A stretch of DNA of 64,000 bases, taken from NCBI GenBank assembly GCA_044344795.1, contig JBIJCF010000008.1:1-64000 (forward strand), in the 5' to 3' direction. Source of the stretch: GCA-2737665 sp044344795. Its GTDB lineage: Bacteria; Bacteroidota; Bacteroidia; Palsa-965. How positions within the stretch are numbered: position 1 is the stretch's first letter; every line of letters starts with the position of its first letter. The position numbers and the translations under genes are program-made. Of this stretch, positions 41,685-51,466 are shown in pieces. Under the pieces are notes generated by a model. It saw only the letters and a program-made list of their open reading frames with translations. It was not told the origin of the DNA and did no database searches.

Positions 41685-42464
41685 CTACCTATCTTTAAGC
41701 GTTGCAGCTAATCGCAACTCATCCATATTGTACGCCACATGGGTAAGATACAATCCGCAGGCAGGAACGGGTTGAGAAGGCATGTGTTGTACATGACGAT
41801 CTAAATGCTGCAACATTTCGGTAGCAGAAATTCGTCCTATTCCTACATCAACGAAATGACCGACGAGTGAACGCACCATATTGCGCAAAAAACGATTCGC
41901 GGTAATGTACAATTTCAAATGACGATCCTCGAAAGTCCAATTCGCTTCCATCACCGTACACTTGGTGGTTTCCTGTTGTTCCGGACTTTTACAAAAACTA
42001 TAAAAATCGTGATAGCCGATAATGCGTTTCGCTGCAATATTCATCAATTCCAAATCGGGCAATTCGCGTACTTCCCAAGCCGGTTGAGCACCTATGCTAC
42101 TTTTGTAATCGCGAATAAAATATTCGTAAGAACGTGATTTAGCGGAGAATCGAGCATGTGCATTTTCAATGACAGGAATGATATCCTGAATAGCAACATC
42201 TGCAGGCAAAGCACGATTCAACCGAAACTTCAATTCATCCAAAGAACATTCCGGCAGCTGTTGTACATCCACATGCGCTGTAAATTTTTTCGCATGCACT
42301 CCTGCATCCGTTCTGCCGCAGCCTACAAATCGCGCTTGTTCTTTCACAACACGCAACCACGCCTCTTCACAAGCTTCCTGCACCGTTCGTAAACCGGATT
42401 GAAATTGCCAACCACTGAACTGTGTTCCATCATATTCCAACTGCACAAAATAACGTCTCCACAT
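41685..42464 (-). CDS. truA: tRNA pseudouridine(38-40) synthase
   Basis: A 259-residue enzyme that isomerises uridines 38-40 in the anticodon arm of tRNAs. The catalytic Asp53 lies in the universally conserved GCGRTDAGVHA (48-58). Other family blocks: QLEYDGTQFSGWQFQ at 8-22, SRSYEYFIRD near 109, and FLRNMVRSLVGHFVDVG near 191-207. Length is ordinary. Third gene of a minus-strand operon (1 nt after the amidohydrolase). Confidence 0.97.
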   Translation of the reverse strand: MWRRYFVQLEYDGTQFSGWQFQSGLRTVQEACEEAWLRVVKEQARFVGCGRTDAGVHAKKFTAHVDVQQLPECSLDELKFRLNRALPADVAIQDIIPVIENAHARFSAKSRSYEYFIRDYKSSIGAQPAWEVRELPDLELMNIAAKRIIGYHDFYSFCKSPEQQETTKCTVMEANWTFEDRHLKLYITANRFLRNMVRSLVGHFVDVGIGRISATEMLQHLDRHVQHMPSQPVPACGLYLTHVAYNMDELRLAATLKDR

Positions 42465-42465
42465 A

Positions 42466-43584
42466 CTACGCCGAATAAAACGATGAACGTAAAAATGCCT
42501 TCGGATTTTCCGATGCCATCACATCAAATAAATTTTTCTCTTCTGATTGCGCATTGAGAAATGAACGTAATTCATCCCGCAAATCACCTTCATCTTTATC
42601 TTTCTGAACTACATAATAATCCGTACCAAACAGCACTTGTTGCTGCACCTCAGGATCTTTCATGTCTTTTGCTATGATTGGAAATGTGGACTGATCGTGT
42701 AAAGTAAATGAAATATCCGTGTAAACATTTTTATAATTGACTATCAAATTACGTATCGCATCATACCATGCGCCTTTGTTAGGTCCGCGACGTGTTAACT
42801 CATCTTCACCTCCATAATGCGCCAAACATATTTTCAATCTCGGATTGCGCTCCAATACTTTGTGATAATTCAACGGATGCGTAAAATTGACTTGATAAGC
42901 TTTGCCTTCTTTCAAATTCAAGTTATGTACCTCAGGAATAAAATGTCGCGGCTTTGGATATTCGTTCAAACTTCCCCGATAATGAATAACGCCTTGAATA
43001 CAGTGATACAAAATCGGCACTTGTTCTGCTTCTGCCCAATCGTACAAGTCATCTAACTTCTCATCAAATGGATAATATCCTAATGCCGGATACATTTTAA
43101 TACCACAGAATCCATAACGCTCAAACCAAGGCTTCACCCATTCCAACAAAACTTTGCCGTTTACAAATTCGGGACGGCGTGGATCCACAAAAAGAAAGGG
43201 CAACAATTTATTCGCGTAATGACCGCGTGCTCGTATCCGCACCAATTCTTCCAGCAGTGTACGATAATTACCCATAGGTTTACCTGCCCCCATTTGCTCC
43301 ATATCCATGGTCAATATCACAAAACGCACATCGCCCCATCTGTTGTAATATTCTTCTAACGTATTGAAAATAGTTTCCTGACTCGTACCTAATCCTATGG
43401 AAGCAAATTTGGTGACACGTTCCAACTGCGAATCGATGGCACCGAAACGAACGCGTGCAAAGAATCGCGACAAGGATGCTGCAATCGGATAACGCGACAT
43501 GAAATTCATAATCGGAACGCCTACTACATTATTCGGAACATATTGACCCGAAAAAATATGCGTATGTGAATTAAAATAAATCAT
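42466..43584 (-). CDS. Amidohydrolase family protein
   Basis: A 372-residue metal-dependent hydrolase with the TIM-barrel amidohydrolase plan. The metal motif FNSHTHIFSG is at 4-13, a further His in LYHCIQGVIHYRG (about 187), KICLAHYGGEDELT with His near 258, and a GTDYYVV Asp near 323. The N-terminal His pair plus the late Asp suits the PF04909-like group (aminocarboxymuconate/dihydropyrimidinase relatives), some of which decarboxylate. Substrate cannot be told. It lies in an operon with a membrane protein (2 nt upstream) and truA (1 nt downstream), which gives no clear metabolic hint. No signal peptide. Confidence 0.82.
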   Translation of the reverse strand: MIYFNSHTHIFSGQYVPNNVVGVPIMNFMSRYPIAASLSRFFARVRFGAIDSQLERVTKFASIGLGTSQETIFNTLEEYYNRWGDVRFVILTMDMEQMGAGKPMGNYRTLLEELVRIRARGHYANKLLPFLFVDPRRPEFVNGKVLLEWVKPWFERYGFCGIKMYPALGYYPFDEKLDDLYDWAEAEQVPILYHCIQGVIHYRGSLNEYPKPRHFIPEVHNLNLKEGKAYQVNFTHPLNYHKVLERNPRLKICLAHYGGEDELTRRGPNKGAWYDAIRNLIVNYKNVYTDISFTLHDQSTFPIIAKDMKDPEVQQQVLFGTDYYVVQKDKDEGDLRDELRSFLNAQSEEKNLFDVMASENPKAFLRSSFYSA

Positions 43585-43586
43585 GG

Positions 43587-44579
43587 CTATTCTTTGGGTT
43601 TAATAGAAGTTCGGATATTGATAAAACGCGACAAAATATTGAACCAGTTATCTGCTCCATAACTCAATGCACCTGCAGCTATCAGCCATCCCGGAATACT
43701 CATCAGCAAATACAAAATAATATCTGTCGTCATTCCCGGTATATCGAATTTGTTGGTCATATCCTTTAATCGCCAACCCACCGGCAAATTCAATGCGCGC
43801 GACTCTTTATACGCCTCTTGAATGCGTTGAACCTGCAAATCAATCGGAATGTTCTGCATCTTTTGTCCATCGTAAAACTCCTTGTTTTTCGCCACGTATT
43901 CTTTCGCGCAACTCACCAGTTCATCACGCATCACCTTTTGATCATACAGTTCTTTAACGACATGAATCGCATTCACGTTAAACACTAAGGCCACGATCAG
44001 TCCGAAACCGAACAACATTTTTGCCATGCCGCGTTTATAACATGTGGATGTTGCACTCATGTATTCGTTGAACCACTGCACTACATTGCGTTTTAATGAA
44101 GCATAATCATCAGCACCAAACGAGACGGTACGCAACAATTGTTTCAAATCGCTTTCCGCCATTGCATGAATTCCTTCATTAAAATCTTTCACAATACCGT
44201 CACCTGCTTTCCGCATGTCGCCGGAATAAGCAGCATGTGTTACATCATACGCTTTGCGTTCGTGGTTAAACTTAATTTCGGGAAGTTTATGATCATTGCG
44301 AATAATATCGATAAGCGCGTCGGCAAACGTTCCGGATGCAATGTAATGCGGATAAGTGGTGTCCTTTTCTTTAAGTCGATCCACCAGCGGATGCGTATAA
44401 ATTAAATGCGCATAATTTTTATTCAAATGATCGTTGAATACATCGTTAATTGCGTCGTGCAAGAATAGCGCACGTTTTCGAATAATCAACTGCCACAGTT
44501 CTGCCATTCCCGACACCAGAATGCTGAACAGCAGAAAAATCAAAGCAAACGAAATAATAACATCAAACAGTACAGGCAT
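43587..44579 (-). CDS. Membrane protein of unknown function
   Basis: I do not recognise this 330-residue protein by name. An N-terminal helix (about 5-25) leads into a cytosolic stretch with LHDAINDVFNDHLNKNYAHLIYTHPLVDRLKE and DALIDIIRNDHKLPEIKF, then a TM helix at about 185-205 (FGFGLIVALVFNVNAIHVV), a mostly polar loop, and a final helical hairpin (about 270-305, IPGMTTDIILYLLMSIPGWLIAAGALSYGADNWF). The C-terminal end RFINIRTSIKPKE is cytosolic. Proteins of this plan occur in several Bacteroidota without known function. First gene of the operon with the amidohydrolase and truA, divergent from purE. Confidence 0.7.
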   Translation of the reverse strand: MPVLFDVIISFALIFLLFSILVSGMAELWQLIIRKRALFLHDAINDVFNDHLNKNYAHLIYTHPLVDRLKEKDTTYPHYIASGTFADALIDIIRNDHKLPEIKFNHERKAYDVTHAAYSGDMRKAGDGIVKDFNEGIHAMAESDLKQLLRTVSFGADDYASLKRNVVQWFNEYMSATSTCYKRGMAKMLFGFGLIVALVFNVNAIHVVKELYDQKVMRDELVSCAKEYVAKNKEFYDGQKMQNIPIDLQVQRIQEAYKESRALNLPVGWRLKDMTNKFDIPGMTTDIILYLLMSIPGWLIAAGALSYGADNWFNILSRFINIRTSIKPKE

Positions 44580-44645
44580 AATTCATAGGTTTGATCAACT
44601 AATATAGTGAATGCCGCGATACTGATTTCGTAATTACAATTCACG

Positions 44646-44653
44646 TAACTTTG
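44646..44653 (+). promoter_or_regulatory. -7 box of purE
   Basis: TAACTTTG, perfect TAnnTTTG, only 4 nt before the ATG at 44658, which predicts a leaderless or near-leaderless purE mRNA. Confidence 0.5.
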
Positions 44654-44657
44654 AATC

Positions 44658-45143
44658 ATGAAACCATTGGTAGGAATTATTATGGGCAGCGCATCGGACT
44701 TACCCGTGATGCAAGCTGCTGCAGACGTTTTACAACGATTTGAAGTGCCTTTTGAAATCAATGTCGTGTCTGCACACCGTACACCCGAATTGATGTTTGA
44801 CTATGCACAAAATGCTCACAAAAGAGGCTTGCAGGTAATAATTGCCGGTGCCGGTGGTGCCGCGCATTTGCCGGGCATGGTGGCTTCTTTAACACCATTG
44901 CCGGTAATCGGAGTGCCGATAAAATCATCCAATTCTATTGATGGTTGGGATTCTATTCTATCTATTTTACAAATGCCTAATGGCGTTCCTGTTGCTACGG
45001 TTGCTCTGAATGCTGCGCAGAATGCAGGAATTTTGGCGGCTCAGATTGTTGCAGCAGGTCAGCCGGCGGTGTTGGATAAGGTTGCAGCATTCAAAGAAGA
45101 GCTGAAACAAAAAGTGATGCAGAGTCGCGATCAATTACAATAA
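44658..45143 (+). CDS. purE: 5-(carboxyamino)imidazole ribonucleotide mutase
   Basis: A 161-residue enzyme that moves the carboxylate of N5-CAIR to give CAIR. Starts MKPLVGIIMGSASDLPVMQAA with the substrate loop GSASDLPVM (10-18); the catalytic His is in SAHRTPE (about 43-49); IIAGAGGAAHLPGMVASLTPLPVIGVP and the C-terminal VATVALNAAQNAGILAAQI are class I markers. It is separated from its pathway partner purK by 3.3 kb with three genes on the other strand, although the two are usually adjacent. A DsbA-like gene follows after 6 nt. Confidence 0.97.
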   Translation: MKPLVGIIMGSASDLPVMQAAADVLQRFEVPFEINVVSAHRTPELMFDYAQNAHKRGLQVIIAGAGGAAHLPGMVASLTPLPVIGVPIKSSNSIDGWDSILSILQMPNGVPVATVALNAAQNAGILAAQIVAAGQPAVLDKVAAFKEELKQKVMQSRDQLQ

Positions 45144-45149
45144 GACCGC

Positions 45150-45797
45150 ATGAAAATTGAAATCTGGAGTGATGTGATGTGTCCGTTTTGCTACATCGGC
45201 AAAAGACATTTTGAAAAAGCGGTAGAGTTATCCGGATTGAAGGATAGCATAACGGTAGAATGGAAAAGTTTTCAATTGAATCCCGATCTCGTTACACAAC
45301 CCGAGCGCAACAGTGTGGAGCATCTTGCCGAGAGTAAAGGCTGGAGTTTGAAACAAGCGCAAGATGCCGTGCAATACGTAACCGACATGGCCGCGAAAGC
45401 CGGTTTGGAATATCATCTGGATCGTGCGGTGGTAGCCAATTCTACGGATGCACATCGCTTGTCACATTTAGCGAAAAAACACAACGCGCAAGATGCGGTA
45501 GAAGAAGGATTATTTGTGTCGTATTTCACCAAAGGGCTGAATACCGCAGATCATGCCGTATTAAGCCAAATTGGAACAGCAGCAGGAATTCCGGAAGAAG
45601 AAATACTTCAACTGTGGAATTCGGATCAGTACCGCAACGAAGTGCAGGAGGACATTGCTACCGCAGCGCAGTTCGGAATTACCGGCGTACCGTTTTTTGT
45701 TATCAATCGCAAGTACGGTGTTTCCGGCGCACAGCCGGTAGCCGCGTTCATCGAGACCTTACAAAAAGTAAGCGCAGAAGAAGGCGCGTCGGTTTAA
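45150..45797 (+). CDS. DsbA family oxidoreductase (FrnE-like)
   Basis: A 215-residue thioredoxin-fold protein with the active-site CPFC at residues 11-14 (SDVMCPFCYIGKRHFEKA). The insertion helices and the late cis-Pro region FGITGVPFFVINRKYGVSGAQ (about 174-194) are typical of FrnE and 2-hydroxychromene isomerase relatives. There is no signal peptide, so unlike DsbA it should act in the cytoplasm. Known roles of relatives include disulfide chemistry and glutathione-linked isomerisation. It is 6 nt downstream of purE and probably cotranscribed; no functional link is visible. Confidence 0.92.
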   Translation: MKIEIWSDVMCPFCYIGKRHFEKAVELSGLKDSITVEWKSFQLNPDLVTQPERNSVEHLAESKGWSLKQAQDAVQYVTDMAAKAGLEYHLDRAVVANSTDAHRLSHLAKKHNAQDAVEEGLFVSYFTKGLNTADHAVLSQIGTAAGIPEEEILQLWNSDQYRNEVQEDIATAAQFGITGVPFFVINRKYGVSGAQPVAAFIETLQKVSAEEGASV

Positions 45798-45898
45798 CAG
45801 GCGATGAATTTCACCACATTTTCTTAGCATTAAAATAATTCCCGAAAGTCAGGACTTATTTGGTTTTGCTTAAATTTATCCGTTAAGCATTACTACCT

Positions 45899-46714
45899 AT
45901 GACCCTTCGTTGGCTTGCCTGTATTTTATTAGTTGGAAACTGCATCACGTTGCAGGCCGGAGACAATCCTCCTTTGGGAGCACGTGCATTGGGAATGGCC
46001 GGTGCTGCAACGGCGTTGTCCGGCGACGTGTGGGGCACACAAAACAATCAGGCGAGCCTGGCGTTCATCGAGAAATTTCAGGCTGCAGGATTTTATGAAA
46101 CTCGCTTTTTGATGAACGACCTCGGCATGAAAGCCTTCGCTGCAGGAATACCGGTTAAAGGCGGCGTTTTCGGCGTTAGTGTCAACTCCTTCGGGAATAA
46201 ATTGTATAGCGAAAACAAAGCAGGCCTAGCCTACGCCAGAAAATTCGGACCAAAAATTTCAGCTGCCGTACAACTCAACTTTCACAATACGCGTATCGCG
46301 GAAAACTATGGTTCTGCATCCATAGCAACAGCCGAAGTGGGATTCATGGCCGAGCCGGTAAAAAACTTAACTCTCGGTTTTCATTTGTTCAATCCCACAC
46401 GCAGTAAGCTCAGCGGTAATCTCGCCGAACGGATGCCTACCGTCATGAAACTGGGCGCGCTGTGCAGATTCTCCGATAAAGTGTTTTTAACCGGAGAAGC
46501 TGAAAAAGATGCTGACTACAAAGCAACTTTCCGTGCGGGAATTGAATACCGTCCTATGCCTTCCTTCTATTTACGCGGAGGCGCAGCTTCCAACCCCGGC
46601 TTATCGGCATTCGGCATGGGCATCATCATGCAAAACCTTCGCCTCGATGTGGCTTCAACATTTCACAGCGTGCTTGGCTTTTCTCCTTCCATCAGTTTAC
46701 AATACGGATTGTAA
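45899..46714 (+). CDS. PorV/PorQ-like outer-membrane protein
   Basis: A 271-residue exported protein (signal peptide to LQAG, about residue 22) beginning mature GDNPPLGARALGMAGAATALSGDVWGTQNNQASLAF, the hallmark start of PorV/UPF0164-like barrels; in the model T9SS, PorV shuttles cargo at the outer membrane and PorQ belongs to the attachment complex. The remaining strands alternate hydrophobic and polar and end LGFSPSISLQYGL. I call the family, not the specific T9SS subunit: several paralogues exist per genome. It is coupled to the next gene by a one-base overlap (TAATG). Confidence 0.8.
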   Translation: MTLRWLACILLVGNCITLQAGDNPPLGARALGMAGAATALSGDVWGTQNNQASLAFIEKFQAAGFYETRFLMNDLGMKAFAAGIPVKGGVFGVSVNSFGNKLYSENKAGLAYARKFGPKISAAVQLNFHNTRIAENYGSASIATAEVGFMAEPVKNLTLGFHLFNPTRSKLSGNLAERMPTVMKLGALCRFSDKVFLTGEAEKDADYKATFRAGIEYRPMPSFYLRGGAASNPGLSAFGMGIIMQNLRLDVASTFHSVLGFSPSISLQYGL

Positions 46715-48804
46715 TGCAACGGATTTTAGTAATCGCGCTTATATTTTTCTCTACAATCCTGTACGGACAAGTAGATTCGGTAAAGACGGATGATCCGCTC
46801 AACCAACAAATCGAATTACTTTCCGAAAATCTGGAACAGGAAGATGCGGATTACACCAATCTGATCGAAGATCTGCAGTATTACAAAGCCCATCCCATCA
46901 ATCTGAATACCGCAACACGAGAACAATTGCGGGAATTGGGATTGTTGAGTGAAATACAAATTGGAGGAATTATTGCCTACCGCGAACGATTCGGCAACTT
47001 CGTTTCTATCTATGAAATTCAAGCAGTTCCGGAATTAGACTTAGGCACTATTTACTCCATTCTGCCTTATGTGCGCGTGTCCGACAGATTAGATGCAGCA
47101 CATTTCAACGCCAAAGAAATGTTTAAGAATGGAAAGCATGAAATTGTTTTCCGCACCCAACGAATTATTGAACAACAGGAAGGCTTCGCGCCTATTGACA
47201 GTGCAGAATTAGCGGAAAATCCAAATAAACGCTACCTCGGCAATCCGTACCGAATGTTCATGCGCTATCGCTTCACCTACTCCAACTTCGTCAGCTGGGG
47301 TATGACTGCGGAGAAAGATGCCGGCGAAGAATTTTTCAGAGGCACACAAAAGCAAGGATTTGATTTTTATTCCGCTCATGTCAGTGTTAGAAATTTCGGA
47401 GTAGTAAAAGCAGCCGTGCTTGGCGATTATCAGGTGAGCTTTGGTCAAGGACTTGTGGCGTGGACCGGTTACGCATTCGGCAAAACTGCGATGTCAGTTG
47501 CTACCAAACGCAATGCTATTGGATTACGTCCATACACATCGGTGGATGAAAATCGTTTTTTACGCGGAGGAGCTACTACATTACGTTTCGGCAAAATAGA
47601 AACTACCGCATTTTATTCGGTAAAGAAACGTGACGCCAACATTACAAGAACCGACACGCTGCAAAATGACATTGAAGTTTTGGAAGTAAGCAGTCTTCAA
47701 TTATCCGGCTTACACACCACGTTGGCCGAACTTGCCGACAAAGATGTTATTACAGAGCACTACATGGGCGGTAATGTCAGCTTTAAAACTCAGAAATTCT
47801 CATTAGGAGTTACCGGCGCGCATTCCAGATACAGTGCACCTCTGCGACGTGATTTAGATTTGTATAATCAGTTCGAATTTTCATCTGATCGAAACACCGT
47901 AATCGGAGCCGACTACAGTTTTCTGATTCGTAATTTTCATTTCTTCGGTGAAGCCGCCCGCAGCGCATCCGGAGGAATGGCTTTTGTCAATGGCGTATTA
48001 ATCAGTTTGGATCCACGCCTCGCGTTCACCTTGCATCACCGCCACTTTGATCGCGACTTCCAGAATTTATACGCCAACACATTTTCCGAAAGTACATTTC
48101 CACTAAATGAACAAGGCATTTATATGGGCATTCAAGCTAAGCCCGCAAAAAAAATTACGCTTACAGCTTATTACGATCAAGTGAAATTTCCGTGGATGCG
48201 CTACAATGCCGATGCGCCTTCCAACTTTCAGGATGTGTTGATCCAATTGAATTTCACTCCCGACAAAAAAACGGACTTCTACATTCGTTACCGCAATCGA
48301 GATCGTTGGGTGAACGCTACCGATCCTGATGCGGATATTGATTTCATCGTACCGCTTGATCAACAAAACATTCGCTTTCAGGCTTCTTATCCGCTCGGAC
48401 CATCCTTGCGTTTACGAAATCGTATTGAATACTTGATATATCATCAAGCTAATGAAGAGCGTTCTACCGGCTTTGTGATGTGGCAGGATTTAACCTACAA
48501 AAAGCTCGGTTCACCAATTGCCATTACGTTACGTTACGCGTTGTTCCAGACCGAAAGTTACGACGCACGTATTTACGCCTATGAGAATGACATGCCGTAT
48601 GCGTTTTCTGTTCCTGCGTATTACTACAAAGGCTCCAGAGCATACGTACTCATCAATTGGGACGTTACACGACGCGTGGAATTGTGGCTGCGTGTTGCAC
48701 AGTTCTTCTACTACGACAGAGATGTGATTAGTGAAGGCGGAATGAATGAAATTCGAGGAAATACAAAGTCCGAGGTGAAACTGCAAATGCGTATTAAACT
48801 CTAA
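46714..48804 (+). CDS. Helix-hairpin-helix outer-membrane protein
   Basis: A 696-residue exported protein with a signal peptide ending ILYGQ (about 20). Residues ~55-115 form a helix-hairpin-helix pair of the ComEA/GspK type: NLNTATREQLRELGLLSEIQIGGIIAYRERFGNFVSIYEIQAV. The rest (about 130-696) is a series of amphipathic beta strands with aromatic ends (YRFTYSNFVSWGM, ATTLRFGKIETTAFYSVKKRD, DFYIRYRNRDRW) ending EVKLQMRIKL, a porin-like barrel. The HHH-barrel combination recurs in Bacteroidota without assigned function; DNA binding cannot be assumed. It is coupled to the PorV-like gene, suggesting a shared outer-membrane role. Confidence 0.82.
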   Translation: MQRILVIALIFFSTILYGQVDSVKTDDPLNQQIELLSENLEQEDADYTNLIEDLQYYKAHPINLNTATREQLRELGLLSEIQIGGIIAYRERFGNFVSIYEIQAVPELDLGTIYSILPYVRVSDRLDAAHFNAKEMFKNGKHEIVFRTQRIIEQQEGFAPIDSAELAENPNKRYLGNPYRMFMRYRFTYSNFVSWGMTAEKDAGEEFFRGTQKQGFDFYSAHVSVRNFGVVKAAVLGDYQVSFGQGLVAWTGYAFGKTAMSVATKRNAIGLRPYTSVDENRFLRGGATTLRFGKIETTAFYSVKKRDANITRTDTLQNDIEVLEVSSLQLSGLHTTLAELADKDVITEHYMGGNVSFKTQKFSLGVTGAHSRYSAPLRRDLDLYNQFEFSSDRNTVIGADYSFLIRNFHFFGEAARSASGGMAFVNGVLISLDPRLAFTLHHRHFDRDFQNLYANTFSESTFPLNEQGIYMGIQAKPAKKITLTAYYDQVKFPWMRYNADAPSNFQDVLIQLNFTPDKKTDFYIRYRNRDRWVNATDPDADIDFIVPLDQQNIRFQASYPLGPSLRLRNRIEYLIYHQANEERSTGFVMWQDLTYKKLGSPIAITLRYALFQTESYDARIYAYENDMPYAFSVPAYYYKGSRAYVLINWDVTRRVELWLRVAQFFYYDRDVISEGGMNEIRGNTKSEVKLQMRIKL

Positions 48805-49111
48805 AATAAAAGCTTACGTTCATTTTCTGCAGCGGACAAGAACTGTTTTGGACCTTCACTATACAATTACATGCAACAGAAAAAGTAGATAAAACCGACG
48901 GCAACAGCTTTGCTATAACGCGATTAGCCCAAAACGCAGTAAGGTAACATCTGGCAATCCAACACTTGCTTTGCACGCATGGCATGCCAAATAACGCAAC
49001 GTATTTCTGCTACGCAACACGTCACCAAAAAAAACCAGAATAAGTATTACTTATCAATTAATCCTGATGCAAATCAAATAATGCACTACAGAGCAAAAGA
49101 TTCAATCAGAA
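48805..49111. other. Gene-free convergent gap
   Basis: About 307 nt between the helix-hairpin-helix gene and the convergent type B cargo gene. I find no reading frame of merit, no clear terminator and no tRNA. It is moderately AT-rich with short A-runs near 49028. Confidence 0.5.
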
Positions 49112-51364
49112 TTAACGAATGAGGTTTACTCCTCCGATATATCGGGTGCTTTTACCATCGAGATCCTTCACGGTAATTTTGTACACGTACGTGTCGATCT
49201 GAACTTGCTTGCTGTTAAACGTACCATCCCATCCTTTCAGTGGATCAATAGTTTTGAAGATTAAATTACCCCAACGATCAAACACCAACATTTCATATTC
49301 CCGCACATACGACAACGAAGAGAATACCGGCATAAAAAGATCATTGTTACCATTAGAATTCGGTGTGAATGCATTCGGGATCCAAATCAATAGTTCAGGA
49401 GAAATTAATAACTCGTGGATCATTGTATCCGGACAAGCCCCACCCGCAGCGGAAACCACCAGCATTACGGAGAACACTCCGGTGTCTTGATACGTGTAAT
49501 ATGGATTTTGAACGTTCGACGTCGCTCCGTTTTCATCAAAGAACCATTGCCATTCTACAGGTCCGTTCGTGCTTTGATCGGTGAAATAAATGGTAGAATT
49601 ATTCAATGTTGCAGGTTGTGGAGATAACGTAAATTCAGCAACAGGACCCGGAATAACATCTACCATCTGCGCAATAGTCAAGGTGTCCTTGCAACCTTGA
49701 GCAGAAGTTACATACAGCGTTACATCATATTGCCCCTGATTGATAAAGCAATGATTAGGATTCTGCACGGTGTCACTTCCTCCATCACTATATTCCCACA
49801 ACCATTGCGCTGCAGTGCTATTCGCAACTGTTGTTAAGTCTGTAAAATCAACGCATAAAGGAGAACATCCGGTCAATGGATCAGCACTAAATGCAGCAAC
49901 AGGCAATTCATAAACGGTGATACTTCTTTGCGCAGTATCTGAACAGCCCAATGAATCCGTAACTTCCAGCACCACCGTGTAGCTTCCACTCAACGGATAG
50001 CTGTATGAAGGATCTGAGATATTGCTGGTATCGTTCGTCGACAAATTAACCCCGAAATCCCAATGGTAGTCGACGATTGGGCCATTGATGGTCACAGTAG
50101 TAGCAGAGCTAAAATCAATTTGTTCATTAGGACACGCGCTTGTTGCCGTAAATGCGGCTGTTGGTCCCGGAACTACGTTTATGACCACTAATCCCGATGT
50201 TGTTTGAGCCGGAGTTCCGTTATCTGTTCCGCTGATGGTGATGGTGTTAATTCCAAGATTAGTGGGCAATCCCACAAAGAATGCATTTAAGTTAACAGGA
50301 TTTGCCGGGGCAGATGGAACAACGGTAAGTCCTGTACCCGGGGTAGTTGCAGTAGCGCTGGTCAACTGATTATTTTCCGGCGACAAAAACTGTGCGGTAA
50401 TGATGAAAGTATCTCCTACGCACAAATCGAATGTATCACACACCTGATTGGCGTTCATGATCGGAGGCAAATTACCACCACCGCCTGCTGTGCACACATC
50501 AAGAAAAAACTGTTTATTATCTAACCAACTTATCTGACTCGCAGGTCCGAATGGCCCGTTGTAGTTGGTTCCCGGAGCATCGAATCGTCCGATCTGAATA
50601 TAGTTAACACCATCACCCAAATTAGCACCGACAGTTGCCGCCGTACCTCCAAAACCGTTCACACCGCTGGATGCATCACCGGTTGTCCACTGCATATCGC
50701 CGTAACAGAATGCCGCATTAGATCCAGGCGGGAGCAACGGATCAGTTCCATCTGTAATGATCAATTGAAAATCGTTCAGCTTATCAGTATGTTGCGAGAA
50801 ATATCCAACGATTTCCCAACGCACGATCATTGCAGTTGGTGTGACCTTGTAATGCACAACACCGCTTGCTAATCCGCGTGTATCAATGTCTGCCCAAAAC
50901 GGTGCAATCATCGTGTAGTTAGCACTTGGAAATGCAGCAGAACTGAATGCTCCGTATGGATTATTAAATGAGATATTACCGTTATTGTTAATGTAAACCT
51001 GATTAAAATTTTGTCCGTAAAAACAAAAGTTAAATGGCAGGTTAATTACTGCCGATGAACCATCATCGTTGCGATACAAAGGAGCTATTCCGAATGGAAA
51101 TGGCACCACCTGAAATGTAGCGTCCAAAGGAACAATACATTCACAATTAGCAGGAGCCTGCGGAGTTACAGGAGGTTGTTGTATAACGGGATTTGACTCC
51201 GGCTGACCTGCAGGATCAATGTAATACACACCATTATTCAACGCGCCGGCTGACTTCAGCGAATCGTAGACCAACGGAGATAATCCTACGGGCACTTGCT
51301 GCTGACCAAGGAGCGCTGCTTGAGCACAGACAACAATAATAAGTACAGCGAGAATACGCTTCAT
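49112..51364 (-). CDS. Secreted NIDO/PKD protein with T9SS type B sorting domain
   Basis: A 750-residue exported protein (signal peptide to LLGQQ, about 22). Residues ~90-290 match a nidogen-like region: INLPFNFCFYGQNFNQVYINNNGNISF, APFWADIDTRG, GVNGFGGTAATVGANLGDG. Residues ~300-400 look like a cadherin-like/IgG module. At least three PKD repeats follow (about 405-650: WDFGVNLSTNDTSNISDPSYSY, WLWEYSDGGSDTVQNPNHCF, WQWFFDENGATSNVQNPYYTY). The last 95 residues are the gliding-motility-associated C-terminal domain (WIPNAFTPNSNGNNDLFMPV, MLVFDRWGNLIFKT, GWDGTFNSK, GVNLIR), the type B signal for secretion by T9SS. It is likely a surface adhesin. No enzyme motif. Confidence 0.92.
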   Translation of the reverse strand: MKRILAVLIIVVCAQAALLGQQQVPVGLSPLVYDSLKSAGALNNGVYYIDPAGQPESNPVIQQPPVTPQAPANCECIVPLDATFQVVPFPFGIAPLYRNDDGSSAVINLPFNFCFYGQNFNQVYINNNGNISFNNPYGAFSSAAFPSANYTMIAPFWADIDTRGLASGVVHYKVTPTAMIVRWEIVGYFSQHTDKLNDFQLIITDGTDPLLPPGSNAAFCYGDMQWTTGDASSGVNGFGGTAATVGANLGDGVNYIQIGRFDAPGTNYNGPFGPASQISWLDNKQFFLDVCTAGGGGNLPPIMNANQVCDTFDLCVGDTFIITAQFLSPENNQLTSATATTPGTGLTVVPSAPANPVNLNAFFVGLPTNLGINTITISGTDNGTPAQTTSGLVVINVVPGPTAAFTATSACPNEQIDFSSATTVTINGPIVDYHWDFGVNLSTNDTSNISDPSYSYPLSGSYTVVLEVTDSLGCSDTAQRSITVYELPVAAFSADPLTGCSPLCVDFTDLTTVANSTAAQWLWEYSDGGSDTVQNPNHCFINQGQYDVTLYVTSAQGCKDTLTIAQMVDVIPGPVAEFTLSPQPATLNNSTIYFTDQSTNGPVEWQWFFDENGATSNVQNPYYTYQDTGVFSVMLVVSAAGGACPDTMIHELLISPELLIWIPNAFTPNSNGNNDLFMPVFSSLSYVREYEMLVFDRWGNLIFKTIDPLKGWDGTFNSKQVQIDTYVYKITVKDLDGKSTRYIGGVNLIR

Positions 51365-51441
51365 GGGTTTAGGATGATAAGTCAGTCAATCATGTGTTTG
51401 CTTCGTAAAGATACGACAATACTGCTTCCTCTCAAATTGCA

Positions 51442-51449
51442 TACATTTG
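51442..51449 (+). promoter_or_regulatory. -7 box of the MATE gene
   Basis: TACATTTG, perfect TAnnTTTG, 17 nt before the chosen ATG at 51467. It supports that start over the longer frame from 51296, which lies before the promoter and runs against the divergent cargo gene. Confidence 0.5.
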
Positions 51450-51466
51450 CCGTCTTTTTGCATATA

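Noticed and set aside
48794..48985. 63-residue minus-strand reading frame in the convergent gap
   Set aside because: Cys-rich shadow with no signal peptide, no promoter and overlap with the end of the helix-hairpin-helix gene.
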